From: Membranipora membranacea | Lineage: Eukaryota; Bryozoa; Gymnolaemata; Cheilostomatida; Membraniporidae | DNA: 64,000 bases | Reading direction: 5' to 3' | Assembly (NCBI GenBank): GCA_914767715.1 | Contig: OU612070.1 | Coordinates: 22,060,025 to 22,124,024, forward strand | Shown: positions 23,533 to 35,300 of the stretch, piece after piece | How the letters are laid out: every line of letters begins with the position of its first letter | Numbering within the stretch: the first letter of the stretch is position 1 | Translations under genes and position numbers: made by a program | The notes under the pieces: model-generated | Told to the model about the DNA's origin: nothing | Database searches by the model: none | The model's input: only the letters and a program-made list of their open reading frames with translations

Positions 23533-26500
23533 ATGTCTGAAACTGCAAAGGATAAGTCTAATTTGTCTCGAGGTTTATTTAAAAAATCTTATCCAACCAC
23601 TAAAAGAGATGGAGATGCAAGCGAAAACTCCAGACCATCACATGGAAAAAAGAGAGGGAACCGCGGTGAGAAAAGGAAAGCAAAATTAGCCAAACTCGAT
23701 ACAGATGACGTTACGCGTTTCACAACGAAGAAGAATGAAGATGATGTGGAGATAGAAGTTGCTAAAAAGAAGCTCTATGTCAAGAAAGCTGTAAGTAGTC
23801 AAGTCACAAAATGACAAATTTTCTGTGTTACCAGATTCTATGGTTCCCACAGTCTTACGATGAATTCTTGCGCTAATCGTCTCGTAAATTTTCATAACAG
23901 CCTGCTTATTTATTTACTTTTTATAGGGGTTCGCTTTTTTTTATGTACATATTTTATTACATTCACCAACCGATGTATCAAGACAAGCAAGGCCATTCCT
24001 AAACTCTGATGATGTAGAGCAGCTGTGGGCAACCTGCGGCCTTTTTGCCAGTGCAGCCTAATGGGTAATCTTTTGCGGCCTAATTGTGGCCTCATGCCTG
24101 TAAAAGTTATTTGATATTAATGTTGATTCCCCTTTCGTTTTGTGGAGAACTAAGTATGCATTGCGCTCTGTAAGCACAAAATATTTCAAAATAATGACCA
24201 TTCTGTTTTTTGCATGTAGCTCCGCTTCCCCAGCCACTCTACACAAAATCATCATAACTGTACTGGTGCCAACGAAATCGTCCAATTGTTTTTCTTTCGA
24301 AATAGCACAAAACAGTGAACTTCAAGTTCAACTTAAAGTTCTCAAACATAATACTAATTAAATTATTTTTTTGCAAAAACTGTCATTTTTTGAAAGGGAG
24401 AATTGTATCAAAAAGTCTCTTTGTTACAAGTGATCCTGCATTATGGCTGAAATGTTCGACGTTGCCTTTCATTTCACCATTTGCGAAAATTTCCCCCTTG
24501 CGGGAGGGCGGGTGCTGTAAGGTGAAAATTATGACAGGTCGCGAAAATATTCTCTTCTCCATTATAATTCACAACAGTTTCTGTAAGAATTTGTTTACAT
24601 TATAACAACTGAAAAGGCGCGCCATAGCACCCATCCCACACCCACCTTGCCCTTTGTCATACACATGATTCGCAGGGATACAGATGTGTACACAATAGAA
24701 TCATGGGATAAAATGACGCCACAAACCTCCAGAAGTTTATATAAACCAGTATTTCTGCTCAGTTGATGGTTCTTGCAACATACTGCAGTTTTTACACATA
24801 AATCTGTTTTAGTTTTGAAAAATAAGGAAGTACCAAAATTGTTACTCCAGTTCCAATTTTATCCCTTAAAAATCTGTTGCGGCCTTTTTAGTTGAGCCTG
24901 TGTAAAATGCAGCCTTTTTCAAGAAAAGGTTGCCCACCCATGATGTAGAGCACGCATGCCCAACTTTTTTTCAAAATCGGCCACTTTGTGTTGGGGAGCA
25001 TATCAATTGGCCACAATACTTTTGGGCAAAATTTTACTTGATATACAGAACGGGGAATATCCAGGCCTGTATCCATGGGTTCTAAAGTGGTAGGGCCAGG
25101 CGGGGTGGGTGCCTTCACGCTAGGGGGTATGGGGCGTCCCAAACAAAATTTTTTGAAAATGGAGGGAGTTTTGAGGTATTCCACACAGAGCAATGAGAAC
25201 ACTTTAACGCAGAAAACATTTTGGATGATTTGGCCGAGATTGGGCATGGCTGATGTAGGGTATAGATAAAGAACACTAAGTAATTACATCACAAATCAGT
25301 AGTGATGGCAAATAGTCGAGACAAGGCAAGACCGATACAGCAATAAAATTCGAGACGAGACCGAGACATATATCGGTGCCGATAGAATTGAAAACTGCCA
25401 CTTTTATAATGAACAAGTCTTGACATATATCAAGAGTGTGTGTCTCGACGAGACCGGGACGAGACTTTGCCATCACTACATATCAGGGGAGAAAATACCC
25501 TTTCTTCGTCACGATTTAGCTTGCTACCAAATAATTTGATTTCAAGGACCATAACAACGTACTGCTAGGCGTTTATGCTTGTTTTCCTCGATATTATAAA
25601 GTTTGGTAGCAATGGGTAAACGAGATATGAGGTTATTTGAAGGCATACAGATAGCTACAAATATATTCATATACAGGCATTTACTTTGATTAAATACAAC
25701 TGCAAATGCATACAAACAAATACACACATATGCATACACCATAGACTTTATATACTATATTGTATACTCTAGTATATTAAGTCTATGGCATTGACACATA
25801 TACATATACATATACATACACAGTGAGCTGGGGACAAACACCTACAGCATATATGCGGCATGCAGGCATCATACTTACTTTGTACATTTAGCATATGTAC
25901 AACATAATATGTCAGCTGACAAATATTTTCATAATGTTGTTAGGTGCTGTGCAGGTCATCAGTAGTGTTGTCAAGAAAGCTCGAGGGAACTGACAAGCTG
26001 GAACTTAAAGATCAATCTCTGAAAGCTGTAGTCTGGCTTCTTAACTTCTTACACTCTCGATCAGATGACGTTAAAGGTATTGGAGTAGGAGATAGATCAG
26101 TTGGTTAGGGCGATCTCTAACGTGCAAGCGTTGGAGGTCCCGCTGCAGTCTACCGACTACTGGGCTCAATTGGCCCCATGCATACTACAACCTGCCTGCA
26201 AACCGAGAACAACTTGGCGCCGAATATATATATATATATTCTTAACCCAGATTTTTAACCCGCATTGAGGGCGGCCATGGGTCCCTCCTCACTGTAAATT
26301 TATCGTTGATCTAAAATATTGAGCTCTACTTGCAGCATGAGCATGCAGGTTTATATCTATAAAGCATTAATAGTAGTATATGTAATGTTTATTTATGTTT
26401 ATCTAGGCTTACCATTGTTGTGACTGATTTATATGAATATTGTATCTATTTGTTCAGTAGCTTTTATTAACAATATTAATAATAGTATATTTGATGTTTA

Positions 26501-28523
26501 AAAAGATTTACCTCGGCTTACCATTTCTCTGATGCATCAAAATATTATCTCCATCAGTACAGTAGCATTTATTATTGCATGTGCGCCGATGTAATAACAG
26601 GAAAATGCATAATGGGGAATCCTCGTTCTTCAGTCTGCCCTGTCTTTTTACTTATTCCTCAGAAAACCAAGCTACGGCTTTGCTGCCTTTAGCTATTGAA
26701 TATGAAATGGAGGAACTCAAGGCACGGTGCATTGCCAGACTAAAGAAGAGCTGTTACCGTCGGCCTAAGCTGCAGTTTGTTACTGTTGCTGAGTGTCATG
26801 GTCTAAGTGAGCTTCTGACTATAGCGATATGTGCCTGTGCTTCACTGTTAAACTACGGGGAGCTCAGAAAACAGAGAGATCTACCAGAGAACGAAGGCCT
26901 TAGTACCAATACCTACTACAAAATTTATGAGTAAGTACCAATACCTACTACAACATTTATGAGTAAGTACCAATACCTACTACAACATTTATGAGTAAGT
27001 ACCAATACCTACTACGAAATTTATGAGTAAGTAGCAATACATACTACAAAATATATGAGTAAGTACCAATACCTACTACAAAATCTATGAGTAAGTACTA
27101 ATACATTGTTCGTCAAAATTCAGGATGGCATATATGTCACATGTGAACAGCTTTGTATGTGACTTGCAAAATCAAAGGTTCATTTACCATCTTGACCAAT
27201 TTTTTTAGGAGCACACCAATTGGTCGCACCACTTTTTTCCATTTACTGCAATAGCGCAAGAATAATTGAACTTTTCTAGACTGTGATATCTGGAATTTCA
27301 AAATACTGTCGGCAATGTACACCTTGTGGAATTTCCTTATTTTATGCATGGCTGATCTAGACAGCAAAGTAACATTTGTTGGGTTCAGAGGGAACTACAT
27401 AATATGACTTCTCTCTGAATCCACAGCCAGCCCTTAAAAGCGTTCGGGATGGCGATCGCGGCTGTAGGCGGTCGTTAGGGGGGCGGGTGGGAAGCTAGGA
27501 ATCTCCGTTTTTTGCAATTTATTACTTTTTTAACTTTAGCACCTGTTTACAGCACTTTTGCCTCATCTCACAGAGTTCTAACCCTGTTTTTCAGATTCCT
27601 CATACCTTAAAACATACATGTATGTTGTCAGATCAATAAAATAACATAAATTTGCAGACTTGTTAATGGTTGTACTCTCCTATGTCTGAAAATTCTCAGA
27701 CGCGGCACTTTTCGGAGACTGCTAGCTTGTTTAAAATGAATAAGACTCGTTATCGTTTCGGTCAGATTTTATTGTCATGGGAAGACAACTATTTAATTAC
27801 CATGGGAAAATATAGGGAAAAAAGAAGACAATCTCATATCACAACATATGACATAGCCTAAGGACCATTTCTAGCGGGCCTTAATTTACATAAATCATTT
27901 TCGAGTCTTCGAAAAGTGCCGTGTCTGAGAATGCCCAGACATAGGAGAAGACAACCATTAATAAGTCTGCACAATTATGTTATTTTATTGATGTGACAAC
28001 ATAGATGTATGTTTTAAGGTATGAGGAATCTTAAAAACAGGGTTAGAACTCTGTGAGATGAGGCAAAAGTGCTGTAAACAAGTGTTAAAGTTAAAAAAGT
28101 GATAAATTGCAATAACGGAGTTTCCTAGCCTCCCACCCACCCCCTTAACAACCGCCTACGGCCGCGATCGCCATCCCGAACGCTTTTAAGGGCTGGCTGT
28201 GTCTGAATCTAGCAGTACGACATTCCGGGAAGATAATGAACCATCAGCAATCATCTTTATTTAGATTAATTGAGTTTAATCCACCTGCTTAACTGCTTTG
28301 CCCTAACCAACCAAAGTATAAGCAAGAATCTCAATTTCCTGCAAAAACAACAATAAATATTATTGACTATTCTGTCAAAGTTTCTAGTATTGAGGTATAT
28401 TAGCTGAATGTGACAGGTGAGTTTGCTGTTTTGTACAGGGTGGAGCAGGATATGTACGGTGTCAGTGAAGAAGAGGAAAGTGATGACCAGGCAGCGGCAG
28501 CGGCAGGTCCATCTAATCAATAA
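23533..28523 (+). CDS. BTB/POZ domain protein, nuclear-type basic N-terminus
   Basis: Four exons: 23533-23790, 25944-26076, 26663-26930, 28439-28523 (TAA 28521-28523), phases all agree, 247 residues. Residues about 1-65 are very basic and polar (GKKRGNRGEKRKAKLAK), a likely nuclear localisation signal. A BTB fold follows: DVEIEVAKKKLYVKKA then, across the intron, VLCRSSVVLSRKL, LELKDQSLKAVVWLLNFLH, and in exon 3 ATALLPLAIEYEMEELKARC. The last part of exon 3 (LQFVTVAECHGLSELLTIAI) resembles the start of the helical region after BTB domains (BACK-like). The tail is acidic with a short Ala run (EEEESDDQAAAAAGPSNQ). BTB proteins usually act as dimerising adaptors, for Cullin-3 ligases or transcription; nothing here decides which. 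The exon 3 donor lies inside a 32-base tandem repeat. Confidence 0.85.
24020..24942. mobile_element. hAT-like non-autonomous transposon, 923 bp
   Basis: Left end 'cagctgtgggcaacctgcgg' and right end 'aaggttgcccacccatg' are inverted and match the widespread hAT terminus CAGnGGTGGGCAACC. Both sides carry the identical 8-base duplication ATGTAGAG (24012-24019 and 24943-24950), the hAT hallmark. No transposase frame is seen inside. Located in intron 1 of the BTB gene. Confidence 0.88.
24951..25252. mobile_element. second hAT-like element abutting the first, 302 bp
   Basis: Left end 'cacgcatgcccaac' and right end 'gattgggcatggctg' are inverted. The element is flanked by ATGTAGAG (24943-24950, shared with the first element) and ATGTAGGG (25253-25260), a 7-of-8 match. 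No coding capacity. Confidence 0.7.
25302..25476. mobile_element. TA-flanked MITE, about 175 bp
   Basis: Ends 'gtgatggcaaatagtc' and 'gactttgccatcac' are inverted and each is flanked by TA, suggesting a Tc1/mariner-type insertion. The interior has several 'cgagac' motifs ('gagacgagaccgagac'). Sits about 40 bases after the hAT-like pair. Confidence 0.65.
25740..25788. repeat. short palindromic element, 'catagacttaatat' family, copy 3
   Basis: 'catagactttatatac' ... 'gtatattaagtctatg' with a longer loop than the other two copies. Confidence 0.75.
26088..26225 (+). mobile_element. tRNA-like SINE
   Basis: 'gagatagatcagttggttag' resembles box A and 'ggaggtcccgctgc' lies in the box-B position about 40 bases later. 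It begins 11 bases after the exon 2 donor of the BTB gene. No functional tRNA fold. Confidence 0.45.
26905..27106 (+). repeat. 32-bp minisatellite spanning a splice donor
   Basis: The unit 'accaatacctactacaaaat' + 'ttatgagtaagt' recurs at 26905, 26937, 26969, 27001, 27033, 27065 and partly at 27097. The first unit covers the last 26 coding bases of BTB exon 3 and its GTAAGT donor, so each later unit repeats an exon end plus a full donor consensus. The later units carry in-frame TAA stops after the glutamate codon. Confidence 0.9.
27422..28201. mobile_element. foldback DNA transposon, 780 bp, about 300-base terminal inverted repeats
   Basis: Bases 27422-27725 and 27898-28201 are near-complete reverse complements, both starting CACAGCCAGCCCTTAAAAGCG or close to it, and the element is flanked by exact 8-base duplications TCTGAATC (27414-27421, 28202-28209). 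The 170-base centre holds part of a 64-codon frame with no recognised domain. Located in the last intron of the BTB gene. Confidence 0.88.
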
Positions 28524-29705
28524 TCAACTATGACCCGCTCTTCAGCTTCATGATTATATGAATAATAATCAGCGACCATAAGGCAAAGTTCACCTAATTG
28601 ATGATAACAAATGTGTTTTGTTTGAATTTTATTGGCATCAATTTCATTTAAGGGGATTCCAAAGTTTCAAACACTGTCATGCTCAAATGCCTTCAAACTG
28701 CCCTGAATAGGTTTGGAAATATATCCTAGTCTCAAATTTGACATTTATATTCAGAATATTGGAGCTGTAAAAACCTACATTTTTTGACCTATATAATCAA
28801 GGAAATATAGCCTAGATCAGATAACTCCTTGCCAAGACAATGGGTTATTTCCTTTCCTCCTCTCACCAAGTGCTAGTATTTCAGCCTGAGACTTATTACG
28901 ACAGGCATTTAGCTCATGCAGGCATGAAGATGCTGGTGCACTTAGTAAAGGCATAATTGACCTACGGTAGTTATGTAACATCGCTATGTAAACAAAAGCA
29001 AATTCCTGCGATAGCAGATGAATGATTTACAAACACACTTGATAAATCAATAAATATGCCTACTAACAGCCCAGCCGGCAAGGTTTAGCCAGCAACCTTC
29101 TGTAGAGGTTGCAGCTTTATTGTTGGCCAATATCCTCTGACATCACCTGTCTTTGATAGGTATGCCTACTTTCTTGCCATCGGCGGTTGCAGAAATAACC
29201 TTTCTGGACTGACAACACATAGCCAACACTCAAATATTAATGTATTTACCATCTATTAGTATGGCTCCAGCATGAGAACAGTTTACTCCCCATTGTTTTC
29301 AACAGGGCTCTCAACCACTCAGGTTTAGCCCGAGTTACTCAGATTTTTCGGTTCAACTCAGGCTACTCAGGGGATTTTAGAATGTAAGCTAAAAACTCTG
29401 ATTTTGCTCGTTGGCAGATGTGAATAATATATAAACAATGCTAAATGTTGCCTTACAATAAATTATGCCATATTATTAATGAATGATCAGGTATTAGATT
29501 TTAATTGTGGTAAGCTATGTAAATAATACTGCACTGCCAAACTAATAATACCAAAGATTATAAATACTCTCACTGCACTGCCTATTCAAGTCATTTATGT
29601 GAAATTGACATGGCTAAATTCCAATTTGCATTAGCGAATGCTTTTAAAATTTAGCTTGTAACGAACTTGATATGATTGAATGAATCTAGTCTCTAATTTG
29701 AATAC

Positions 29706-29780
29706 ACTAATAATAATAAATTTTATTTATGAAACGCTTAATAAAATTTTTTAAAAACAATGATTTCTAAGCGTTATAGA
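29706..29780 (-). mobile_element. LINE 3'-tail copy
   Basis: Reverse complement of the 3' end of the element at 6316-6840, including the ATT-repeat tail, 'tttatgaaacgcttaataaa' and 'caatgatttctaagcg'. Truncated to the 3' end, as usual for LINE insertions. Confidence 0.8.
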
Positions 29781-30377
29781 AAATCAACACATTACACCCA
29801 GACCCCCACTGAGATGGATAATAAAGATAACATCAAACTTTTGCATGAGAATAATGTGCGGTATTTGTTGTGGGTATTTTATTTCATTTGCGATAAGCTA
29901 TGCTCTTATTGAACTGCCAATCCCATTGATTTGCGAAATAGATTATTATGTCTAAATAGAAGTTTAGACATGTTAAAAAAGTGATTTTGCAGGTGAGCCG
30001 GATAGATCCAGGCAATGAGTTCAATAGCATCACATTACATTAATTATGCCTTTCTAACCTGGCGCCTCGATTCGTCAGCCTTTAAATCAATATTTCTACA
30101 AACATCATCACTATCATCATGGGGATACATTTTCGCCTGTGGCGACGGCCATGGTTAGTCCATATGAATTGGTTCATCTGGATCAAATCTAAAATTGTTT
30201 ACGATTTTATGTTTACAAGAAATGCTCTAGGTTTTTATTGATTTACCTGCTATCACAAACATGAGATGTTGCGAGAGAAGGATGCATATACTTTGTCAAT
30301 AAAGGAGCTTGTTGCTAGAGTATGGAACTTGCATCTGAGGTCATCACTCTAGAAAATTGTGTATGATGTGATGCTCA

Positions 30378-30665
30378 TCAGCAAAACAGCACAATAATAT
30401 CGAGGTCGCCTACGTCAAGCCTCAAATTCTTGGCAACATTAAAAACTTTCCTTAGTAATTTCTTGTCTATGGTACATATGCTCATGTGCAAAACAGGCAG
30501 ACAGTACATCAAGAGGGAAACTACAAAACTTTTGAACATCATGAAAGCTAATGGCTTTGAACTTAGATGCGACATTTTTTTAACAACATACATTCTTCGA
30601 ATTGCTTTGCCAGCTATCCTTTGCACATAATCTTCAAATCTGTTCAAATTGTTGTTTTGTTGCAT
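30378..30665 (-). mobile_element. LINE reverse-transcriptase C-terminal fragment
   Basis: A 95-codon open frame on the minus strand reads FEDYVQRIAGKAIRRMYVVK, FMMFKSFVVSLLMYCLPVLH and DKKLLRKVFNVAKNLRL, the pattern after the RT palm of many non-LTR elements. No palm domain or YxDD motif is present nearby. Confidence 0.7.
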
Positions 30666-32385
30666 CTAGAAGTGTTCATTTTACGCTGCGACAACAGTTA
30701 TTTTCTTCAACTCAATGGTGTGAGTGATACATAATTTCATATAATATGTGATTTATTGTGTAAATTGAGTAACACAGTAATGTTCACAATATAAACACCC
30801 TAGAAATTGTCTATGCTGAAGAAAGGTTACTTTCTTTATTCTCCTTATTTGTGAATCAATAACCCAGTTAGCTGGTTGAGGGGACAATTTTGTACCGTTT
30901 ATTTACGAATAAATGTGAATCACAGGTTAATGAAAGCGCTAATTGTTCAAAATAATAGCAAATAGTACAACAGTACAATATTAAATTTACAATTGGTAAA
31001 CAGTTTGCTGCACTAAGATAATACAAATCAAATGGTGGTGTCAACAACTCAAGATATGGACCACAGCCTGTATAGAGCACTGTTCTAGAGAACTCAACCC
31101 CTACCAGTATCAAAAACTTCCCCCTCCCTCCCGTCCTTGACTCCATAGAAGATTGGGAATGCACACACCAATTATGGTTGTAGCGGGGCAACTCCGAATT
31201 CAGGCTTGATCTAGATCTGATATATGTTATGGGTTATACTTTTGATCCTACTGATCAGTAATGATAGCGTTGAAATGAAGTTTGTCACTTTGAAAATTTC
31301 ATTTATCCCAGTGCTCTGCCATCCAATAGATATAGAGTATACGTCCAAGGTGTCATCACATTGTCAATATGCCACAATACGCACTTACAAAATACAATAA
31401 AATACAGTACAATACAATAAAATAGAGATGATTTTAGTTTGGGTACCCCATTGGTCGGATGTCAGACCGGATTTGATAGATGAACATTGATCTGTTTTGC
31501 TGTCAGCGTCATTACATTATCGAAGATTGTTACTGATCATAATGCAATCCAACAGTAACCCTGACCAATGTTTATTCACTCATACGTAGGTCTCATATGA
31601 TTCTAAGGCGTTGCACTGTCGCTTGTGATGGAGAAAGCAAATCCTTTGGTATACTTAGTTTGTGCGTACCAACATTTTTTTACAGCAGTTTGATTAGAAA
31701 CTTGCTAGAGTGATTGAAAGGATTATGTCAGGATTACAAAAAGAATGTCTTTTCACACCACTGCTAATATGTATGAGTTACACAGTCTAATCTTGTCGTT
31801 AATCACTGCACTCGGCTGACGGCTCTTGACAAAAATCAATAAAAATAATATTTTAGTTTTAGAAATGTTATGTTATGGGAAGTCTCTTATTCCTTGATAA
31901 CATGTCAAGATGCTCAGTTCAGGCAGGCAGTTAAAGGGGAGGCAGCAGGAAGGCACTGCCTCCCCTAGAAAGCTAAATAAGGTGCCCTAAAGACAAATTA
32001 ATTGAATAATCCGTGTCATTAACAACTCATTTTGGATTTTCTTTTGCTATTATATAACCTAAATTGCTTTAGGGAGGTTGCAGCACCCCTCCAAGTGATG
32101 TTTTGGACCAACCTCAGATTTTTACCTCCGTGCTATTTTTTCTAAATTCCGGCCCTGCAGTTTGATAATCAAGTTAGCTCAACAGTAATATTGGTAAGTT
32201 TATTGATTACTAGATGCAAACAGGAAAGGTAATCAGAACCCTCGATAATAACTAATTATCACACTTCCCTGATCGAAACTCTACGCTAAAGAATCCAATT
32301 TTTGCCTAGGTCCTTGTATGTTGTTCATTTATATTTGCAATTCATACAAATGTACACAAGCGCTTAGTGAGGCTTCTCACTGAGA

Positions 32386-35300
32386 ATGACAATGGCGAAC
32401 CTTTTGGGTAAGTTGTTTTTGACATGACAAACATTTTTTGATGCACTTGTTTATAAAAGTACTGATGGAGGAGTTTTTGTTCTCTTACATTTCATCAAGG
32501 CTTTTGACTTCACACATCACACATCTAGCTATATCAGTGAAATCGAAATAACGAAAAATACATGTCCTTGTTAGGATCTGATTGCCTTACCAATAAATGA
32601 CAGGCAATACATTTGGCTACAATAAGCTGATGTTACGGACCCTAATATCATGTTCCACGTTGACCCATTTTATAAACACTTTTTATTCTCATCTTCAGCG
32701 GTAGGTAGTTATATGGAATATGTACTTTCAAATGTATAACATATACAATCAATGTGAGCTCATTAACTTGAATGTCATGTTAATTCAAATATTTTTCGGA
32801 TCCCCTCTGAGCAAACAGCAATAATACTCACCTAATTCAAAGTTTTAGTCAAAATTCAAACATTTTCCAGCCAAGAAAAAAGTAATTTTGGCCTGAGTTC
32901 TTGCTGCAACTTGCGTGTCAATTCCGTATCCTTTGTATCGAAGGATCTGTGTTGTGACATAACATTCAAGATAAAAAGTTAAAAGAATGAATGGTTGAAT
33001 TCAAGAGTTTAAATATTAGCAATTCTTTAGATTTTAATTAATTTATGTATGGCTGTCATTGAGAAATGTACCAAAATCTTCTGATAAGCGAAATTATCAT
33101 TAAACATGTTTCAATTTGCAAGTTTTCAGTTGCAAAACTAAGAGTCCAGTGAGAATTGTAATCCTGATGGGTTACTTTAACAAACTCGATGCCAAATTAC
33201 TTATTGTTATTTTAACCAATTCGAGTTTTTATGAAAACAACAACAACATTAAAAACTGCCATGCAAAAACCATACATCCATACACAGGGAACTCTTGTTT
33301 GTTTGTGTACGCTTGTAAATTTTGTTGAATGTGTATTTTTCACTCTGTCTCATATATTTTAGGATACAAGATTATAACACTAATCATCATCAACCAGATG
33401 ATAGTCCTGGTGAAAGCTGACTTATCGAGTATCCTTACTAATGACTATGCCTGTGAGGTGCAGATCATTGCTTCTGCTGAAGAAAACATCTTATCTGTGC
33501 TAAAACATCCAACTGAGGAAGGTGTTTACCTTGTGGGTACTAATGGTGAGCTTAGAAACGTTTCTGACGATAACGAAGATGTACTGGCCAACCAAGGAAC
33601 CGATACAAACGGCAATCCAACAAGGTACAAACTTACTTTTTGAAGTATTTGATGTAAATACTTGCAACATATTAGTAACTTACAAGGCGTCAGTTGTTAG
33701 AGAAGAATTCCCGAGGAAAGAATCACAAAGAACAATCCTAAAAATTATGTTGTAAATTAACTTTTCAAACTGGGTGAACCTGCTTTGCCATGGCTTTGTA
33801 TATTGAACTAATTAATACCTGTCTGTAATAAATTTTTGTCACCATGCTAAGTGATCACATGACCTTAACATGTGAACACACAAGGAGTAATCCACCCTTA
33901 AGAAATTAATGATCATAGTGGAAAATTACACTGTTAAATTTCCCAAACATGCACAAACATACACAAATAAAACTCATCTTGGCCACACCATGGGTGGAAA
34001 TTATGATTGTGATTTAATTTGAACTGTACACTAACAACTGTCGTTTACAGCGGGTAATTCAAATGCGGATCTGTTGCTGCAGTTCAGAGTATCATGATGA
34101 GGATGTATTAACTGCTGGTTAACAGTCCACCATTTATTACCACAAGGGTTCGATTGTCTTCTCTGGTTATATTATCTGTCATATGCAACATGATAAGTAG
34201 GTATCACAGTGGGTCGAATGAAGGGCTGCACAGCCAAATTTGTTACAGATATGTCAGCAAAAGAGTATTCAGTTCCAGAATGAATTTTTGAGAGGTTCTC
34301 CAATCATTTTGTCCAATTTTTCTATAATGGACTTGATTGAGCTGATAGGAAAAACAGATAAAGAGAGGAACTTGAATATAGCACCTATCAATCACAACAC
34401 CCACAATCATTGCATATGAATGTTTAGTTTTAGCGAGATAACAGGCATAGCTGTTAACTCAAATGGTGACATACTCTTCACAGATAAAGATAAATACTGT
34501 GTGAGGCGCTATAGTTTCTCATCAGATACACATGATGTCTATGCTGGGGCATGTGGAGTACACGGAGATGAGGGGGGTAAGTTGCGTGGCTTTCAATATG
34601 TCTTGGACCAGATGAAGTAAATAGTTACGTGGATAAGCCAATTATTAGAATGAAAATGACTGCAGATTGTAAGTTTCAGCAAGTCTTGCCGCTCTTGATT
34701 TTATAGACATACCTGAATCGTCCCTGTAATCTGTGGTGGAAATGGAAATAATAAGTGCCTATACACCAAACATTGAGATCAATCCAATGCAGCGCCCTCC
34801 CGGTGACGGGGAGGGGGGGGGGGTGCTGGGGTTCTCTCCCGTGAATTTTTTTGATGTTTGTGCCCTTCTTTATGAGTTTTCTGGTGTATCTTTTTGACTT
34901 TTTGAGCCTAAATCTAAGAGCATGTTTTGACTGAAGCAAACAGTAAAGTAAAAGTTAACAAACCCTACAATACAACATAAACAAACTTATCCAAGCATAC
35001 AAAGTGCACAGCAGTGATAGGTTATAAGTGCCTATACACTTATTGAAGGTGTATAGGCATTGATGTGAACTTCCTATACACCATATAGGTCCGTATAGGC
35101 CCATTTCCACCACTGCCTGTAATACAAGAAAAAATATTCCACTAACAAGCCAGTTGCAATATGATATGGATATCTGAACATACCATTTGATGATTCATTG
35201 CTTATTGCTTATACTTTGTGTTGTGGAATACGTATTAATGGTATTGTATAAACTCACTGGTGCTACCAGTGCTACCAGTGCTCCCAGTGCTACCAGTGCC

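Larger units (their letters stand above)
28524..32385. other. intergenic region between the BTB gene and NHL-A
   Basis: About 3.9 kb of AT-rich sequence. It contains a reversed LINE 3' tail (29706-29780), a LINE RT fragment (30378-30665), a stretch at 30225-30370 that resembles 38200-38330, and from about 31890 the left edge of the segmental duplication shared with NHL-B. No gene was recognised. Confidence 0.65.

Noticed and set aside
24058-24605. Frames inside the 923-bp hAT-like element, considered as transposase remnants.
   Set aside because: No hAT dimerisation or RNase-H-like motifs are visible; the element is non-autonomous.
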